In this document: piece by piece, positions 1-6,919 of the stretch | Layout of the letters: the number at the start of each line of letters is the position of its first letter | How positions within the stretch are numbered: the first letter of the stretch is position 1 | NCBI RefSeq assembly: GCF_025907915.1 | Contig: NZ_JAPAAF010000027.1 | Span: 1-57,125, forward strand | DNA length: 57,125 nucleotides | Origin: Gaoshiqia sediminis | Lineage (GTDB): Bacteria > Bacteroidota > Bacteroidia > Bacteroidales > Prolixibacteraceae | Direction of reading: 5' to 3' | The notes under the pieces: model-generated | Told to the model about the DNA's origin: nothing | What the model saw: the letters and a program-made list of their open reading frames with translations, nothing else | The model's database searches: none | Program-made: the position numbers and the translations under genes

Positions 1-42
1 CAGGCGTCATTGCGAATGAAGCGCAGCGGAATGAAGCAATCT
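1..42 (+). repeat. REP-like dispersed repeat, copy A
   Basis: The 42 bases starting CAGGCGTCATTGCGAA match the reverse complement of 4686-4727 with two mismatches. The unit has GTCATTGCGAA at one end and GAAGCAATCT at the other, so ATTGC/GCAAT can pair and make an imperfect hairpin. Similar TCATTGCGA...GAAGCAATCT sequences recur in many Bacteroidota genomes, which is recalled knowledge rather than a search result. The window edge may truncate the copy. Confidence 0.7.
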
Positions 43-80
43 GCAATGAGGAAGGAAATTAGGACACAGACATTTGGAAG

Positions 81-108
81 GATGAATGATGAATGTCGAA
101 TGATGAAT
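81..108. repeat. Heptanucleotide tandem repeat (GATGAAT-type), copy A
   Basis: Four consecutive 7-bp units: GATGAAT, GATGAAT, GTCGAAT, GATGAAT, followed by GGGGCGC. The reverse complement of 4741-4768 carries the equivalent array with the same GGAAG and GGGGCGC flanks. A 7-bp period does not preserve a reading frame, so the array is non-coding. Confidence 0.75.
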
Positions 109-174
109 GGGGCGCGTTGCACCGAAGAATGGGACGCAGATGACACGGATTTATTTTAATCATTATGATTTAAA

Positions 175-222
175 ACTGGCCACTGGCAATTGGCAACTGG
201 CGACTGAAAACTGAAAACTGAA
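175..222. repeat. Heptanucleotide tandem repeat (ACTGGCA/ACTGAAA-type)
   Basis: Seven units of 7 bp in register: ACTGGCC, ACTGGCA, ATTGGCA, ACTGGCG, ACTGAAA, ACTGAAA and a final ACTGAA. The units drift from GGC to GAA across the array. It is a second, unrelated heptamer array within 70 bp of the GATGAAT array. Confidence 0.75.
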
Positions 223-239
223 TACTCCCGTTGAAGCCT

Positions 240-284
240 GATCCCCAAGGGTATTGAACCATTCATCACCCCCAATCGAATTGG
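240..284 (+). repeat. Inverted-repeat block shared with 4571-4614
   Basis: The 26 bases at 259-284 (core CCATTCATCACCCCCAATCG) match the reverse complement of 4571-4596 with one mismatch. A weaker match extends left to 240 (GATCCC...GAACC). With the other shared pieces it defines an inverted pair of repeat clusters around the operon at 811-4113. Confidence 0.75.
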
Positions 285-732
285 GGGACGGCGTAAAATG
301 AGAGCGCTTTCCCCAACCCCGAAGCGGGTTGAACTGATCGGAAATCGTTGATCGGCAATCAATAACCGGAAATATTTCCGCCAGAAACACATGATGGGGC
401 TTTGCCCCAAATTATTTCTTCCGTACACTTTGCCGGAAACAGCGGAAATACCAGGGGCTTTGCCCCTTAAACCCCATTTCATTTCTTTTCCTGGATGAAA
501 AGAAACGAAACAAAGAAAAATCAAGAAAATTTAATCCTTCCTCCCGCAAGGCCTTCGCCGGCCCGGGCCAAATTTTCGGGCCCGCCCACTTTTCGCCTCA
601 CGGCAAATTGGGGGGAAGTGACTTTGCACAGCCAACAACAACAATCCGGATCCACTTGACAATTAGCACCTTCCCTTACCGCCAGTACCACTGACGGTGA
701 TGAACGTGTAACTCCTTCGGAGTAGGTTAATG

Positions 733-750
733 GTCACGACATGTCGTAAC
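733..750. repeat. Near-palindrome, copy A of the GTCACGGCATGCCGTGAC element
   Basis: GTCACGACATGTCGTAAC is an 18-bp palindrome apart from one base pair. It differs at three positions from the perfect palindrome at 4355-4372. The flank CCCGTAC read on the minus strand (about 754-761) matches the CCCCGTAT flank of the other copy, so the two copies are in opposite orientation. Confidence 0.65.
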
Positions 751-810
751 TGTACGGGCCGCTGCGATTCGGAAATCGGAAATCCGCGATTAAAAATCGC
801 GGCGCCCGAG

Positions 811-1668
811 CTAAAATTCGCCGTTGATCAGCACGGAGGGGCACACGTAGTTGGGGATGATGCCCGAACTGGTGATGCGCACCTTGGCCATTTCGGGAAG
901 GGTATTCCCCGAAAGTACCAGGGCGGTATCCATGCCAAACTTGTTACCGCCGATGATGTCGGTGAACAAGGTGTCGCCCACCATCAGGATCTCGTCGCGG
1001 CGCAGTGGTTTTACCTCGCAGGCTTTTTCGTAGGCAAACATAAACATCTGAGCATCAGGCTTCCCAAAGCGGATGAAATATTTGCCCAGGATTTCTTCCA
1101 CCATATCGGAGAGTCCTCCCACAGCCACAGCAATATCGTTTTTGCTGACGGGATAGTTGATGTCGGTGTTGGCCACCACGACGGGCATGTTTCGCTTTCG
1201 CAACAGGTTGATCACCTTGTTGATATCATGGTTCCAGTCGAAACCTTCATCATCCAGGAACACGAGGCACTTGATGTGTTCCACGTCATCCAGGTTGATC
1301 TGGCTGATAGGCAAGGTATCCAGTCCGGCCGTTTCGATGTAGTGGGCTGATTGGCGGGTGCCCAGGTAGGCCACGGTGCCTTCCTTGATTTTCAAGGCCA
1401 GCCAGTCGCGCGCCAACATGCCCGAGGAAATAATCTTATCGGGGGTGATGCTTTTGATGCCGCGACTCCGGTATCCCTCGGCCAGGGCTTCCGGCCCGCG
1501 CGAAGCATCGTTGGTCAGCACAAAATAGTTGATCCCGTGATCATCCAGAAAGTCGAAGGTTTTATCAATACCGGGAATAATTCCTTTGTGGTTTTTCAAG
1601 ACCCCGAAGGCATCAAAAAATACGGTTTTGTATTTGGTGACGATGTTTTTAAATTCTTTGGTTCTCAT
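811..1668 (-). CDS. Class IIA HAD-superfamily protein (TIGR01459-like)
   Basis: The 285-aa protein has the four HAD motifs: motif I FFDAFGVL (nucleophile Asp19), motif II VLTNDASR, motif III with the GKP of FGKPDAQMF, and motif IV GDTLFTDIIGG. The cap between motifs II and III is of class IIA (NagD-like) size. Instead of the usual Asp-x-Asp, motif I reads Asp-Ala-Phe. The second Asp, a general acid/base in most HAD phosphatases, is therefore missing, as in some members of this subfamily. It is the last gene of a minus-strand operon, one base after the kinase gene. It is probably a phosphohydrolase or phosphatase-like protein acting on a small molecule linked to its neighbours; the substrate is unknown. 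Confidence 0.8.
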   Translation of the reverse strand: MRTKEFKNIVTKYKTVFFDAFGVLKNHKGIIPGIDKTFDFLDDHGINYFVLTNDASRGPEALAEGYRSRGIKSITPDKIISSGMLARDWLALKIKEGTVAYLGTRQSAHYIETAGLDTLPISQINLDDVEHIKCLVFLDDEGFDWNHDINKVINLLRKRNMPVVVANTDINYPVSKNDIAVAVGGLSDMVEEILGKYFIRFGKPDAQMFMFAYEKACEVKPLRRDEILMVGDTLFTDIIGGNKFGMDTALVLSGNTLPEMAKVRITSSGIIPNYVCPSVLINGEF

Positions 1669-1669
1669 A

Positions 1670-2713
1670 TCAGAGTTTTAAGGCTTTTAAAATTTTTTCG
1701 ACCTGGTAGTTGGTATCGATGGTTGGCAGATAAGCTTCGTAGGCTTCCTTTTGCAGTTTCCGCGCATAGGCCTGCCTGAAGAAATATTGTCCGTCTTTGA
1801 TGACATAGTTCAGGATAAAGAAACGGTATGCCTCCTGGATCAGGCGCACTTCGGGCTCGGTGAGCGGGTAAATACGGTGGTACTCTTTCAGGAACATCAG
1901 AAAGCGATCTTCCATCAGGTTATCAATCAGGTAACTAAATACGGTGCGGTCGCCAATATCCGACACCACGCGGCTAAAAAAGTAAAAATCCATCACCCGG
2001 GTTGACTCGCGGAACCAGTCGTAGTCCCAACGCGAATAAAACTTACCGTCGGCGGTCACCGAAAAATTGCCGATATTCCAGTCCACGAAAACGGGGATGG
2101 TTTCAATATCGGTCATGTAGTTTATCTTGTCGGCATTGTTCAGAAAGGTATCGCACTGTCGCAAAATCAGGTCGCGTTGCTCTTGGGTGGCGCAAAACTT
2201 TCCGGTCTGCATGGTCTTCATCAAGGAATGAATATCAGTCACCACACTTTTGGAGGCCCGGGGCAGCTGGTTGCTCACATTGGAACAAGCTCTATGAAAG
2301 CGGGCCAGCTCGCGCCCCATCTTCTTGATGTGCTTTTCTTCAAGCCGACGGGGCAGCTTGTGCTTCACCTTGATGGGGTTATAAAAAATGACCCAGGCGC
2401 AATGTTTTTGCTCGTAATAGCGGTAAATAAACAGCTCGTTCCGTTTCACCAGCGAGCGGGCCAGGAAGTTTTCGTAAGGCCATTCCAGGTTGTTGGCCAG
2501 GTTATTAATGATGATGTGGTCTTCCTTGAAGTCGTCAAACTTGCCGTAATCCGACAGTTTGGCAAAAACGGGCTCCCGATCGTAAAACGATACCTTGTAC
2601 ACCTGGTTGGTCGAAACATGGGCACTCACATCAAATATCCCTTTGATTTTATGCCGGTCGTCAAACTCCTCCCAGGCTTGTCTGATTATCTGAAAATAAT
2701 CCAGCGTGTGCAT
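1670..2713 (-). CDS. APH/choline-kinase-fold phosphotransferase family protein
   Basis: About 347 aa starting at MHTLDYFQII. The frame stays open upstream into the glutamine-synthetase-like gene, but this ATG lies 35 bp after that gene's stop and is the natural start. The protein-kinase-like fold is suggested by YKVSFYDREPVFAKL (nucleotide-binding lobe), IPVFVDWNIGNF (Brenner-type catalytic loop, with Asp and Asn kept and the usual His replaced) and WDYDWFRES (metal-binding DxD). It should transfer phosphate to a hydroxyl of a small molecule. The gene lies between a GS-like ligase and an HAD protein, so all three probably act on one pathway. An antibiotic-resistance role is unlikely in this context. 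Confidence 0.75.
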   Translation of the reverse strand: MHTLDYFQIIRQAWEEFDDRHKIKGIFDVSAHVSTNQVYKVSFYDREPVFAKLSDYGKFDDFKEDHIIINNLANNLEWPYENFLARSLVKRNELFIYRYYEQKHCAWVIFYNPIKVKHKLPRRLEEKHIKKMGRELARFHRACSNVSNQLPRASKSVVTDIHSLMKTMQTGKFCATQEQRDLILRQCDTFLNNADKINYMTDIETIPVFVDWNIGNFSVTADGKFYSRWDYDWFRESTRVMDFYFFSRVVSDIGDRTVFSYLIDNLMEDRFLMFLKEYHRIYPLTEPEVRLIQEAYRFFILNYVIKDGQYFFRQAYARKLQKEAYEAYLPTIDTNYQVEKILKALKL

Positions 2714-2748
2714 AGCATTCAAATTAAGTCTGTAGTTTGCCAAAAATA

Positions 2749-4113
2749 TCAAATGATCTCGAAGTAGCGTTTGGTTTCCCAGTCGGTGACTGCGCGGGCA
2801 AATTCGCGCCACTCCCATTCGCGGGTTTGGGTGAAGTGCCGGGTAAACGCTTCTCCGAACAGTTCGTTGGCAATTTCCGAGTTGGCCATCACACGGGTGG
2901 CATCCAGCAGGTTGGCCGGTAATTTCTGCACATCGGCCGAAGTATAGGCATTGCCAATCACCGGCGGGATATCCAGTTTCAGCTTGTTACGGATGCCGTA
3001 CAGACCCGATGCCAGCGAAGCCGCCATGGCCAGGTAAGGGTTCGAGTCTGCCCCGGGCACACGCATCTCCAGGCGGGTCGATTTCTCGTCGCGGCTGATC
3101 ATGCGGATGGCAGTGGTGCGGTTGTCCTTTCCCCAAGTGACGGTGGTAGGCGCCCAGGCCCCGTCGCGCAGGCGTTTGTAGCTGTTAATGGTAGGCGCGT
3201 ACATGGGCAGGATTTCCGGCAGGCAGCGCAGTTGTCCGGCCAGGTAGCTTTCCATCAGTTCGCTCATCGGTTCCTCCGGGCTGCCCGAGAAGAACAGGTT
3301 CTTGCCCCCGTCGCTGCTCCAGATGCTTTGGTGGATATGGCCGCTGCTGCCCGGCAGCTGTTCGTTCCATTTGGCCATGAACGTGGCCACAAAACCATGT
3401 CGGTAGGCAATCTCCTTCACGGCGCTTTTAAATAAGACAGCCTTGTCGGCAGCCGACAGGATTTCGTCGTAAAAGATGCAGGCCTCGTACACCCCGGGGC
3501 CAGTTTCGGTGTGCATCGATTCGAGTGGAATGTTGAACTGCGCCAACAGGTCGAACAGTTCGTTGTAATAATCGGCATGCTGACTGGGGCGCAATTGTGA
3601 GTAGCCAAACATGCCGGGCGTGATGGGCTGCGGGTTGCGATAGCCGGTTTCGGCCAGCTGGTTGGGCGTTCCGCAGAAGTTGAACCACTCAAACTCTTCG
3701 GAGAAGATGGCTTTGTAGCCCATATCCGCGCCCTGCTTCCTGATTTTCTTGAGCAGACTACGCGGGCAGGCGGCCACTTCCTGGCCAGGCACATCAAAAT
3801 CGGCCAAAAAGTAGGGAATGCCATTGTCCCAGGGGACCGTGCGGAAGGTGTTCAGATCGAGCGCAGCCTTTTTATCGGGATAACCGGTATGCCATCCGGT
3901 AAGTTCCACGTTGTCGTAACAACGGTCGTTGGAGTCCCAGCCAAAAACTACATCGCAGTAGCCCACCGTGTTGCCGGCCACCTCCAGGAACTTATCCACA
4001 TGTATATTTTTTGCCCTTAAGATACCGTCGATGTCACAAATGGCGAACCTGACTTTCCGGTGGCCTGATTTTTCTATCTTTTTTATAATTTCTTGTTTTT
4101 CCATCACTTTCAA
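2749..4113 (-). CDS. Glutamine synthetase family ligase (gamma-glutamylamine-synthetase-like)
   Basis: The 454-aa protein has the GS beta-grasp plus catalytic layout: FAICDIDGILRAK near the N-terminus, EEFEWFNF, TETGPGVYEA (metal and glutamate site), GSSGHIHQSIW (glycine-rich loop), NRTTAIRMI (ATP site) and EMRVPGADSNPYLAMAA near the C-terminus. The length fits GlnA-like and PuuA/GMAS-like enzymes. It lacks the usual adenylylation-type C-terminal motif, and MAKWNEQLPGSSGH departs from the canonical MPKP...NGSG loop. I therefore favour a ligase that joins glutamate to an amine rather than the housekeeping GlnA. First gene of a three-gene minus-strand operon with the kinase and HAD genes. MEKQEIIKK, three residues in, is an alternative start. 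Confidence 0.8.
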   Translation of the reverse strand: MKVMEKQEIIKKIEKSGHRKVRFAICDIDGILRAKNIHVDKFLEVAGNTVGYCDVVFGWDSNDRCYDNVELTGWHTGYPDKKAALDLNTFRTVPWDNGIPYFLADFDVPGQEVAACPRSLLKKIRKQGADMGYKAIFSEEFEWFNFCGTPNQLAETGYRNPQPITPGMFGYSQLRPSQHADYYNELFDLLAQFNIPLESMHTETGPGVYEACIFYDEILSAADKAVLFKSAVKEIAYRHGFVATFMAKWNEQLPGSSGHIHQSIWSSDGGKNLFFSGSPEEPMSELMESYLAGQLRCLPEILPMYAPTINSYKRLRDGAWAPTTVTWGKDNRTTAIRMISRDEKSTRLEMRVPGADSNPYLAMAASLASGLYGIRNKLKLDIPPVIGNAYTSADVQKLPANLLDATRVMANSEIANELFGEAFTRHFTQTREWEWREFARAVTDWETKRYFEII

Positions 4114-4354
4114 TGCTAACGTTGCTTCTATTCAAACGGAATCCTCAAATTACGGATATTAAGCGATTTTTACCAAGTCATTTTAAAATATTGATGTAAA
4201 GAAAAATTGGAGCCCGGTGATCGCGGATCAACGATTAACGATTGCAGATTAACGAATAAGGATTTTAGATGTAGGGGTTGGCGCATTCAGCCAGTCGGGT
4301 GCCGTAATCTTATAATCGCGGATGAACGATCTCCGGCTCATACCGCCCCGTATG

Positions 4355-4372
4355 GTCACGGCATGCCGTGAC
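4355..4372. repeat. Perfect 18-bp palindrome GTCACGGCATGCCGTGAC, copy B
   Basis: A perfect 18-bp inverted repeat preceded by GCCCCGTATG. A diverged copy lies in inverted orientation at 733-750, on the other side of the HAD/kinase/GS-like operon. It may be a mobile palindromic element or a protein-binding site; nothing here separates the two. Confidence 0.75.
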
Positions 4373-4570
4373 TTTCCATCTGAAAGAGAAAAGGCACGCC
4401 CATTAAATTGCGATTCGGAACCTGCTGATCAATGATGAATCCAAAAACCTAATTGCCATATTCATGTAAACACAGTTTAAATAAGGGAATAAGGTTGGCA
4501 GGAGGTCGGGTATAGTGCTTTTTCTACTAAGGTTGGCCAGATCGATAAGGTTTTTATTAGTCGCAATCCT

Positions 4571-4614
4571 CCAATCCGATTGGGGGTGATGAATGGTTCT
4601 ATCCCCTCGGGATC
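4571..4614 (-). repeat. Inverted-repeat block shared with 240-284
   Basis: The reverse complement of 4571-4596 matches 259-284 with one mismatch (core CCATTCATCACCCCCAATCG). A weaker match continues to 4614. Confidence 0.75.
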
Positions 4615-4685
4615 CGAGGCTGCTCGGTATGGCGTTGAGTCGTTGAAAGCTTGCCCGGCTTTGACGGAAGTTCTCTATGCACAAA

Positions 4686-4727
4686 AGATTGCTTCATTCC
4701 GCTGCGCTGCTTTCGCAATGACGCCTG
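4686..4727 (-). repeat. REP-like dispersed repeat, copy B
   Basis: The sequence AGATTGCTTCATTCCGCTGC through CGCAATGACGCCTG is the reverse complement of positions 1-42 with two mismatches. The ends (ATTGC, GCAAT) and the central GC/GC pairs can fold into an imperfect hairpin. Confidence 0.7.
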
Positions 4728-4740
4728 CCTGCAGCGCCCC

Positions 4741-4768
4741 ATTCGACATTCAACATTCATCATTTATC
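4741..4768. repeat. Heptanucleotide tandem repeat, copy B (inverted)
   Basis: Read on the minus strand this is GATAAAT, GATGAAT, GTTGAAT, GTCGAAT, flanked by GGAAG on one side and GGGGCGC on the other, exactly as at 81-108. The arrays differ in unit order, so the units have mutated or slipped independently while the flanks stayed. Confidence 0.75.
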
Positions 4769-4960
4769 CTTCCAAAGGACCTCAACACCCGGGAGCGAAA
4801 TTTATTCCGGATACCAAGACCATCCCCTGAAACAAGGCCATCATTTCGCCGTAGAACCAGTTGTTCCGACGAGGCCGGAAACCCGTTGCCCCCTTTACGT
4901 GCATGGTACCGATTTCATGTATTGCCAGGTATTCCTGCGACCACACTAAAACGAAAAAGG

Positions 4961-5344
4961 ATGAAACGGACTTACATTACCGGAGAGGATGATAACACAA
5001 TCAGTTTAGGAGTTAAGGTCCAGACCGCTGGTATTGCCTGTACTACGGTATATTCGGCACGGAGTGGCGGCCAGCAACTGAAGATCAATGATTCGGCCGA
5101 TGACAGCGGGGCCATCCGGGAAGCGGTCATTGGGAAAGCCTCGGAGCTGAGAAACAGCTATCTGCTAATAATCACCATGATCGACCGGGCAGTGATCGAC
5201 CCAACAGAATGGGACAACCTGCTGATCCGCTATCATATCAACGGTGGATATTCCGGCAGTCAGGTTTTCAACCACGATATTGATGACACCAAGCTGTTGC
5301 CCAACGGAAAGATGCTCATCATTAAGCCGATCGAGATGAAGTAG
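4961..5344 (+). CDS. Hypothetical 127-aa protein
   Basis: The frame from ATG 4961 (MKRTYITGEDD) follows an A-rich AAAAAGG ribosome-binding-like stretch and ends 20 bp before a strong terminator hairpin. The composition looks like a folded soluble protein: alternating hydrophobics, several SxxxIREAV/LLIITMID segments, and no signal peptide or membrane helix. I do not recognise a family. The gene is isolated between the repeat cluster and convergent dapL. The frame stays open upstream to 4580, but that part runs through dispersed repeats and is probably not translated. Confidence 0.5.
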   Translation: MKRTYITGEDDNTISLGVKVQTAGIACTTVYSARSGGQQLKINDSADDSGAIREAVIGKASELRNSYLLIITMIDRAVIDPTEWDNLLIRYHINGGYSGSQVFNHDIDDTKLLPNGKMLIIKPIEMK

Positions 5345-5365
5345 TGCCGGGCGGCCATAAAAAAA

Positions 5366-5387
5366 ACCCCGGCTGCATGGCCAGGGT
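5366..5387. terminator. Bidirectional rho-independent terminator
   Basis: The stem pairs ACCC with GGGT and GGC with GCC around a TGCATG loop, with one C-A mismatch. Eight A's precede it (the T-tract on the minus strand, serving dapL) and CTTTATGTTTTTA follows it (serving the plus-strand ORF). Confidence 0.7.
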
Positions 5388-5439
5388 CTTTATGTTTTTA
5401 ACTATCCGGTTACTTTCCTATGTGTGAATTTGTTACGGT

Positions 5440-5471
5440 CATTGATTGTCATTTGATTGTCATTCATTGTC
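5440..5471. repeat. Short direct repeats (ATTGATTGTC-type)
   Basis: Three adjacent imperfect 10-11-bp units, ATTGATTGTC, ATTTGATTGTC and ATTCATTGTC, lie in the spacer between the terminator and the 3' end of dapL. No function is evident. Confidence 0.4.
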
Positions 5472-5565
5472 TTCTGCCACTAAATGATCAAGAATGACAG
5501 CTTCCTCCTTCAACCAGGTAACATACCGTAACTCCACTAACACTTCATATACCTCTTTCCGGTAA

Positions 5566-6795
5566 TTAATCCAGTTTCTTGATCCGTTCCATGGCTTCGA
5601 TCACGTTGGCACGATCGGCAAATGCAGAGAAACGGAAATAGCCTTCACCGGCAGGGCCAAACCCGGAGCCGGGTGTTCCCACCACGTTGGCTTCGTTCAG
5701 CACCTTGTCGAAAAAGTCCCACGATTTCATGTTGTTTTTGGTTTTCACCCAAATATAGGGGGCATTTACCCCGCCAAAAACAGTGTATCCGGCAGCAGAC
5801 AGGCTTTCGCGCATGATGCGGGCATTTTCCATGTAATAAGCTACCACGTCACTCACTTCTTTCTGACCTTGCGCGGTGTAAACGGCAGCAGCTGCTTTTT
5901 GTACCGGGTACGACACGCCATTGAACTTGGTGGTGTGACGGCGCAGCCACAATTTTTTCACCGAATGGGCATTGCCATTGCTATCGTAGGCTTTCAGTTC
6001 CTCGGGAATGACCGTAAAGGCGCAACGAGTACCGGTAAAACCAGCTGTTTTGGAAAAACTGCGGAATTCGATGGCCACTTCCTTGGCGCCTTCAATTTCG
6101 TAAATCGAACGCGGAATGCCGGGTTCGGTGATAAATGCCTCGTAGGCAGCATCAAACAGGATGATGCTCTTGTTATCGCGGGCGTATTTTACCCACTTGG
6201 CCAACTCTTCTTTGCTGGCCACGGTCCCGGTAGGATTGTTCGGGTAGCAAAGAAAAATCAAGTCGGGGCGCTCGGCCGGCAATTCGGGGATAAAGCCATT
6301 TTCGTCGGTACAAGGCATGTAAATGATGCCGGCATAATAGCCGTTGGCAGCACATTCGCCGGTTTTTCCGCTCATCACGGTGGTGTCGGCATAAACAGGG
6401 TACACCGGGTCGCAGATGGCAATCTTATTCTCACTGCCGAAGATTTCCTGAATGTTGCCGGTGTCGCATTTCGAGCCGTCGGACACGATGATATCGTCAG
6501 CCGAAATATCGATCCCATTTGCCTGATAAGCGTTTACGGCAATAGCCTGGCGCAAAAATTCGTACCCTTGCTCGGGGCCATACCCTTTAAAACTTTCGGC
6601 TTTGCCCATTTCGTCAACGCCATCGTGAAAGGCCTTTAAAACCGAGGGAGCCAGGGGTTGTGTCACATCGCCAATCCCCATGCGGATAATATTCTTTCCG
6701 GGGTTGGCATCGGCAAATTCCTTTACCCTGCGGCCAATCTCGGGAAACAGGTATCCCGCTTTCAACTTCAAATAATGCTCGTTAATTAATGCCAT
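5566..6795 (-). CDS. dapL: LL-diaminopimelate aminotransferase
   Basis: This 409-aa fold-type I PLP aminotransferase converts tetrahydrodipicolinate to LL-diaminopimelate with glutamate as amino donor. It shortcuts lysine and peptidoglycan precursor synthesis. Family features visible: [10 protein letters not shown] near the N-terminus, [54 protein letters not shown], the Schiff-base lysine in [33 protein letters not shown], and [17 protein letters not shown] near the C-terminus. The length matches DapL. It has its own promoter-like box at 6850 and a terminator at 5366-5387, so it is probably monocistronic. Confidence 0.95.
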   Translation of the reverse strand: MALINEHYLKLKAGYLFPEIGRRVKEFADANPGKNIIRMGIGDVTQPLAPSVLKAFHDGVDEMGKAESFKGYGPEQGYEFLRQAIAVNAYQANGIDISADDIIVSDGSKCDTGNIQEIFGSENKIAICDPVYPVYADTTVMSGKTGECAANGYYAGIIYMPCTDENGFIPELPAERPDLIFLCYPNNPTGTVASKEELAKWVKYARDNKSIILFDAAYEAFITEPGIPRSIYEIEGAKEVAIEFRSFSKTAGFTGTRCAFTVIPEELKAYDSNGNAHSVKKLWLRRHTTKFNGVSYPVQKAAAAVYTAQGQKEVSDVVAYYMENARIMRESLSAAGYTVFGGVNAPYIWVKTKNNMKSWDFFDKVLNEANVVGTPGSGFGPAGEGYFRFSAFADRANVIEAMERIKKLD

Positions 6796-6849
6796 GTATT
6801 GTTTTTTTATGAATGAATATTCCTTTAAAACCGTAATTTACAGGGACCA

Positions 6850-6857
6850 CAAAGTTA
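6850..6857 (-). promoter_or_regulatory. Bacteroidota-type -7 box for dapL
   Basis: The minus strand reads TAACTTTG, an exact match to TAnnTTTG, about 55 bp upstream of the dapL start. About 20 bp further upstream is TTTA, a 3/4 match to the -33 TTTG. Confidence 0.5.
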
Positions 6858-6919
6858 AAAAATTGCCCGGATTTGCCTAAATTCAAACCGTCAGAACATC
6901 CAATTTAATACAACTGCTT

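Larger units (their letters stand above)
1..810. other. Repeat-rich non-coding region
   Basis: This stretch has no credible gene; the open frames in it run through repeats and have no family signature. It contains a REP-like 42-mer (1-42), two heptanucleotide tandem arrays (81-108, 175-222), a block shared in inverted orientation with 4571-4614 (240-284), two copies of the GGGGCTTTGCCCC palindrome (about 393-405 and 453-465), a TTTCTTTTC/GAAAAGAAA hairpin near 484-506, a GC-rich palindromic patch near 555-590, and a near-palindrome at 733-750. It lies downstream of the HAD gene, which reads towards it. Confidence 0.75.
4114..4960. other. Repeat-rich non-coding region upstream of the GS-like operon
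   Basis: No gene is supportable. The region contains short GCGGATNAACGAT-type repeats (4213-4260 and 4317-4330), the palindrome at 4355-4372, a block shared in inverted orientation with 240-284, a REP-like 42-mer (4686-4727) and a heptamer array (4741-4768). An open frame that starts at 4580 runs through these repeats into the real-looking ORF at 4961 and should not be read as an N-terminal extension. The promoter of the GS-like operon must lie near 4114-4220, but I see no convincing TAnnTTTG box. Confidence 0.7.

Noticed and set aside
1-222. CRISPR array
   Set aside because: The repeats have 7-bp periods without spacers, and no cas genes are present.
156-524. Open frame on the minus strand in the left repeat cluster
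   Set aside because: It crosses the heptamer array and palindromes and has no family signature or plausible ribosome-binding site.
1670-2713. Aminoglycoside resistance gene
   Set aside because: The fold matches APH, but the co-directional GS-like and HAD neighbours point to metabolism, and the Brenner motif His is replaced.
4580-4960. N-terminal extension of the 127-aa ORF
   Set aside because: It runs through the REP-like element and heptamer array, which are non-coding elsewhere in the window; the ATG at 4961 has a better ribosome-binding context.
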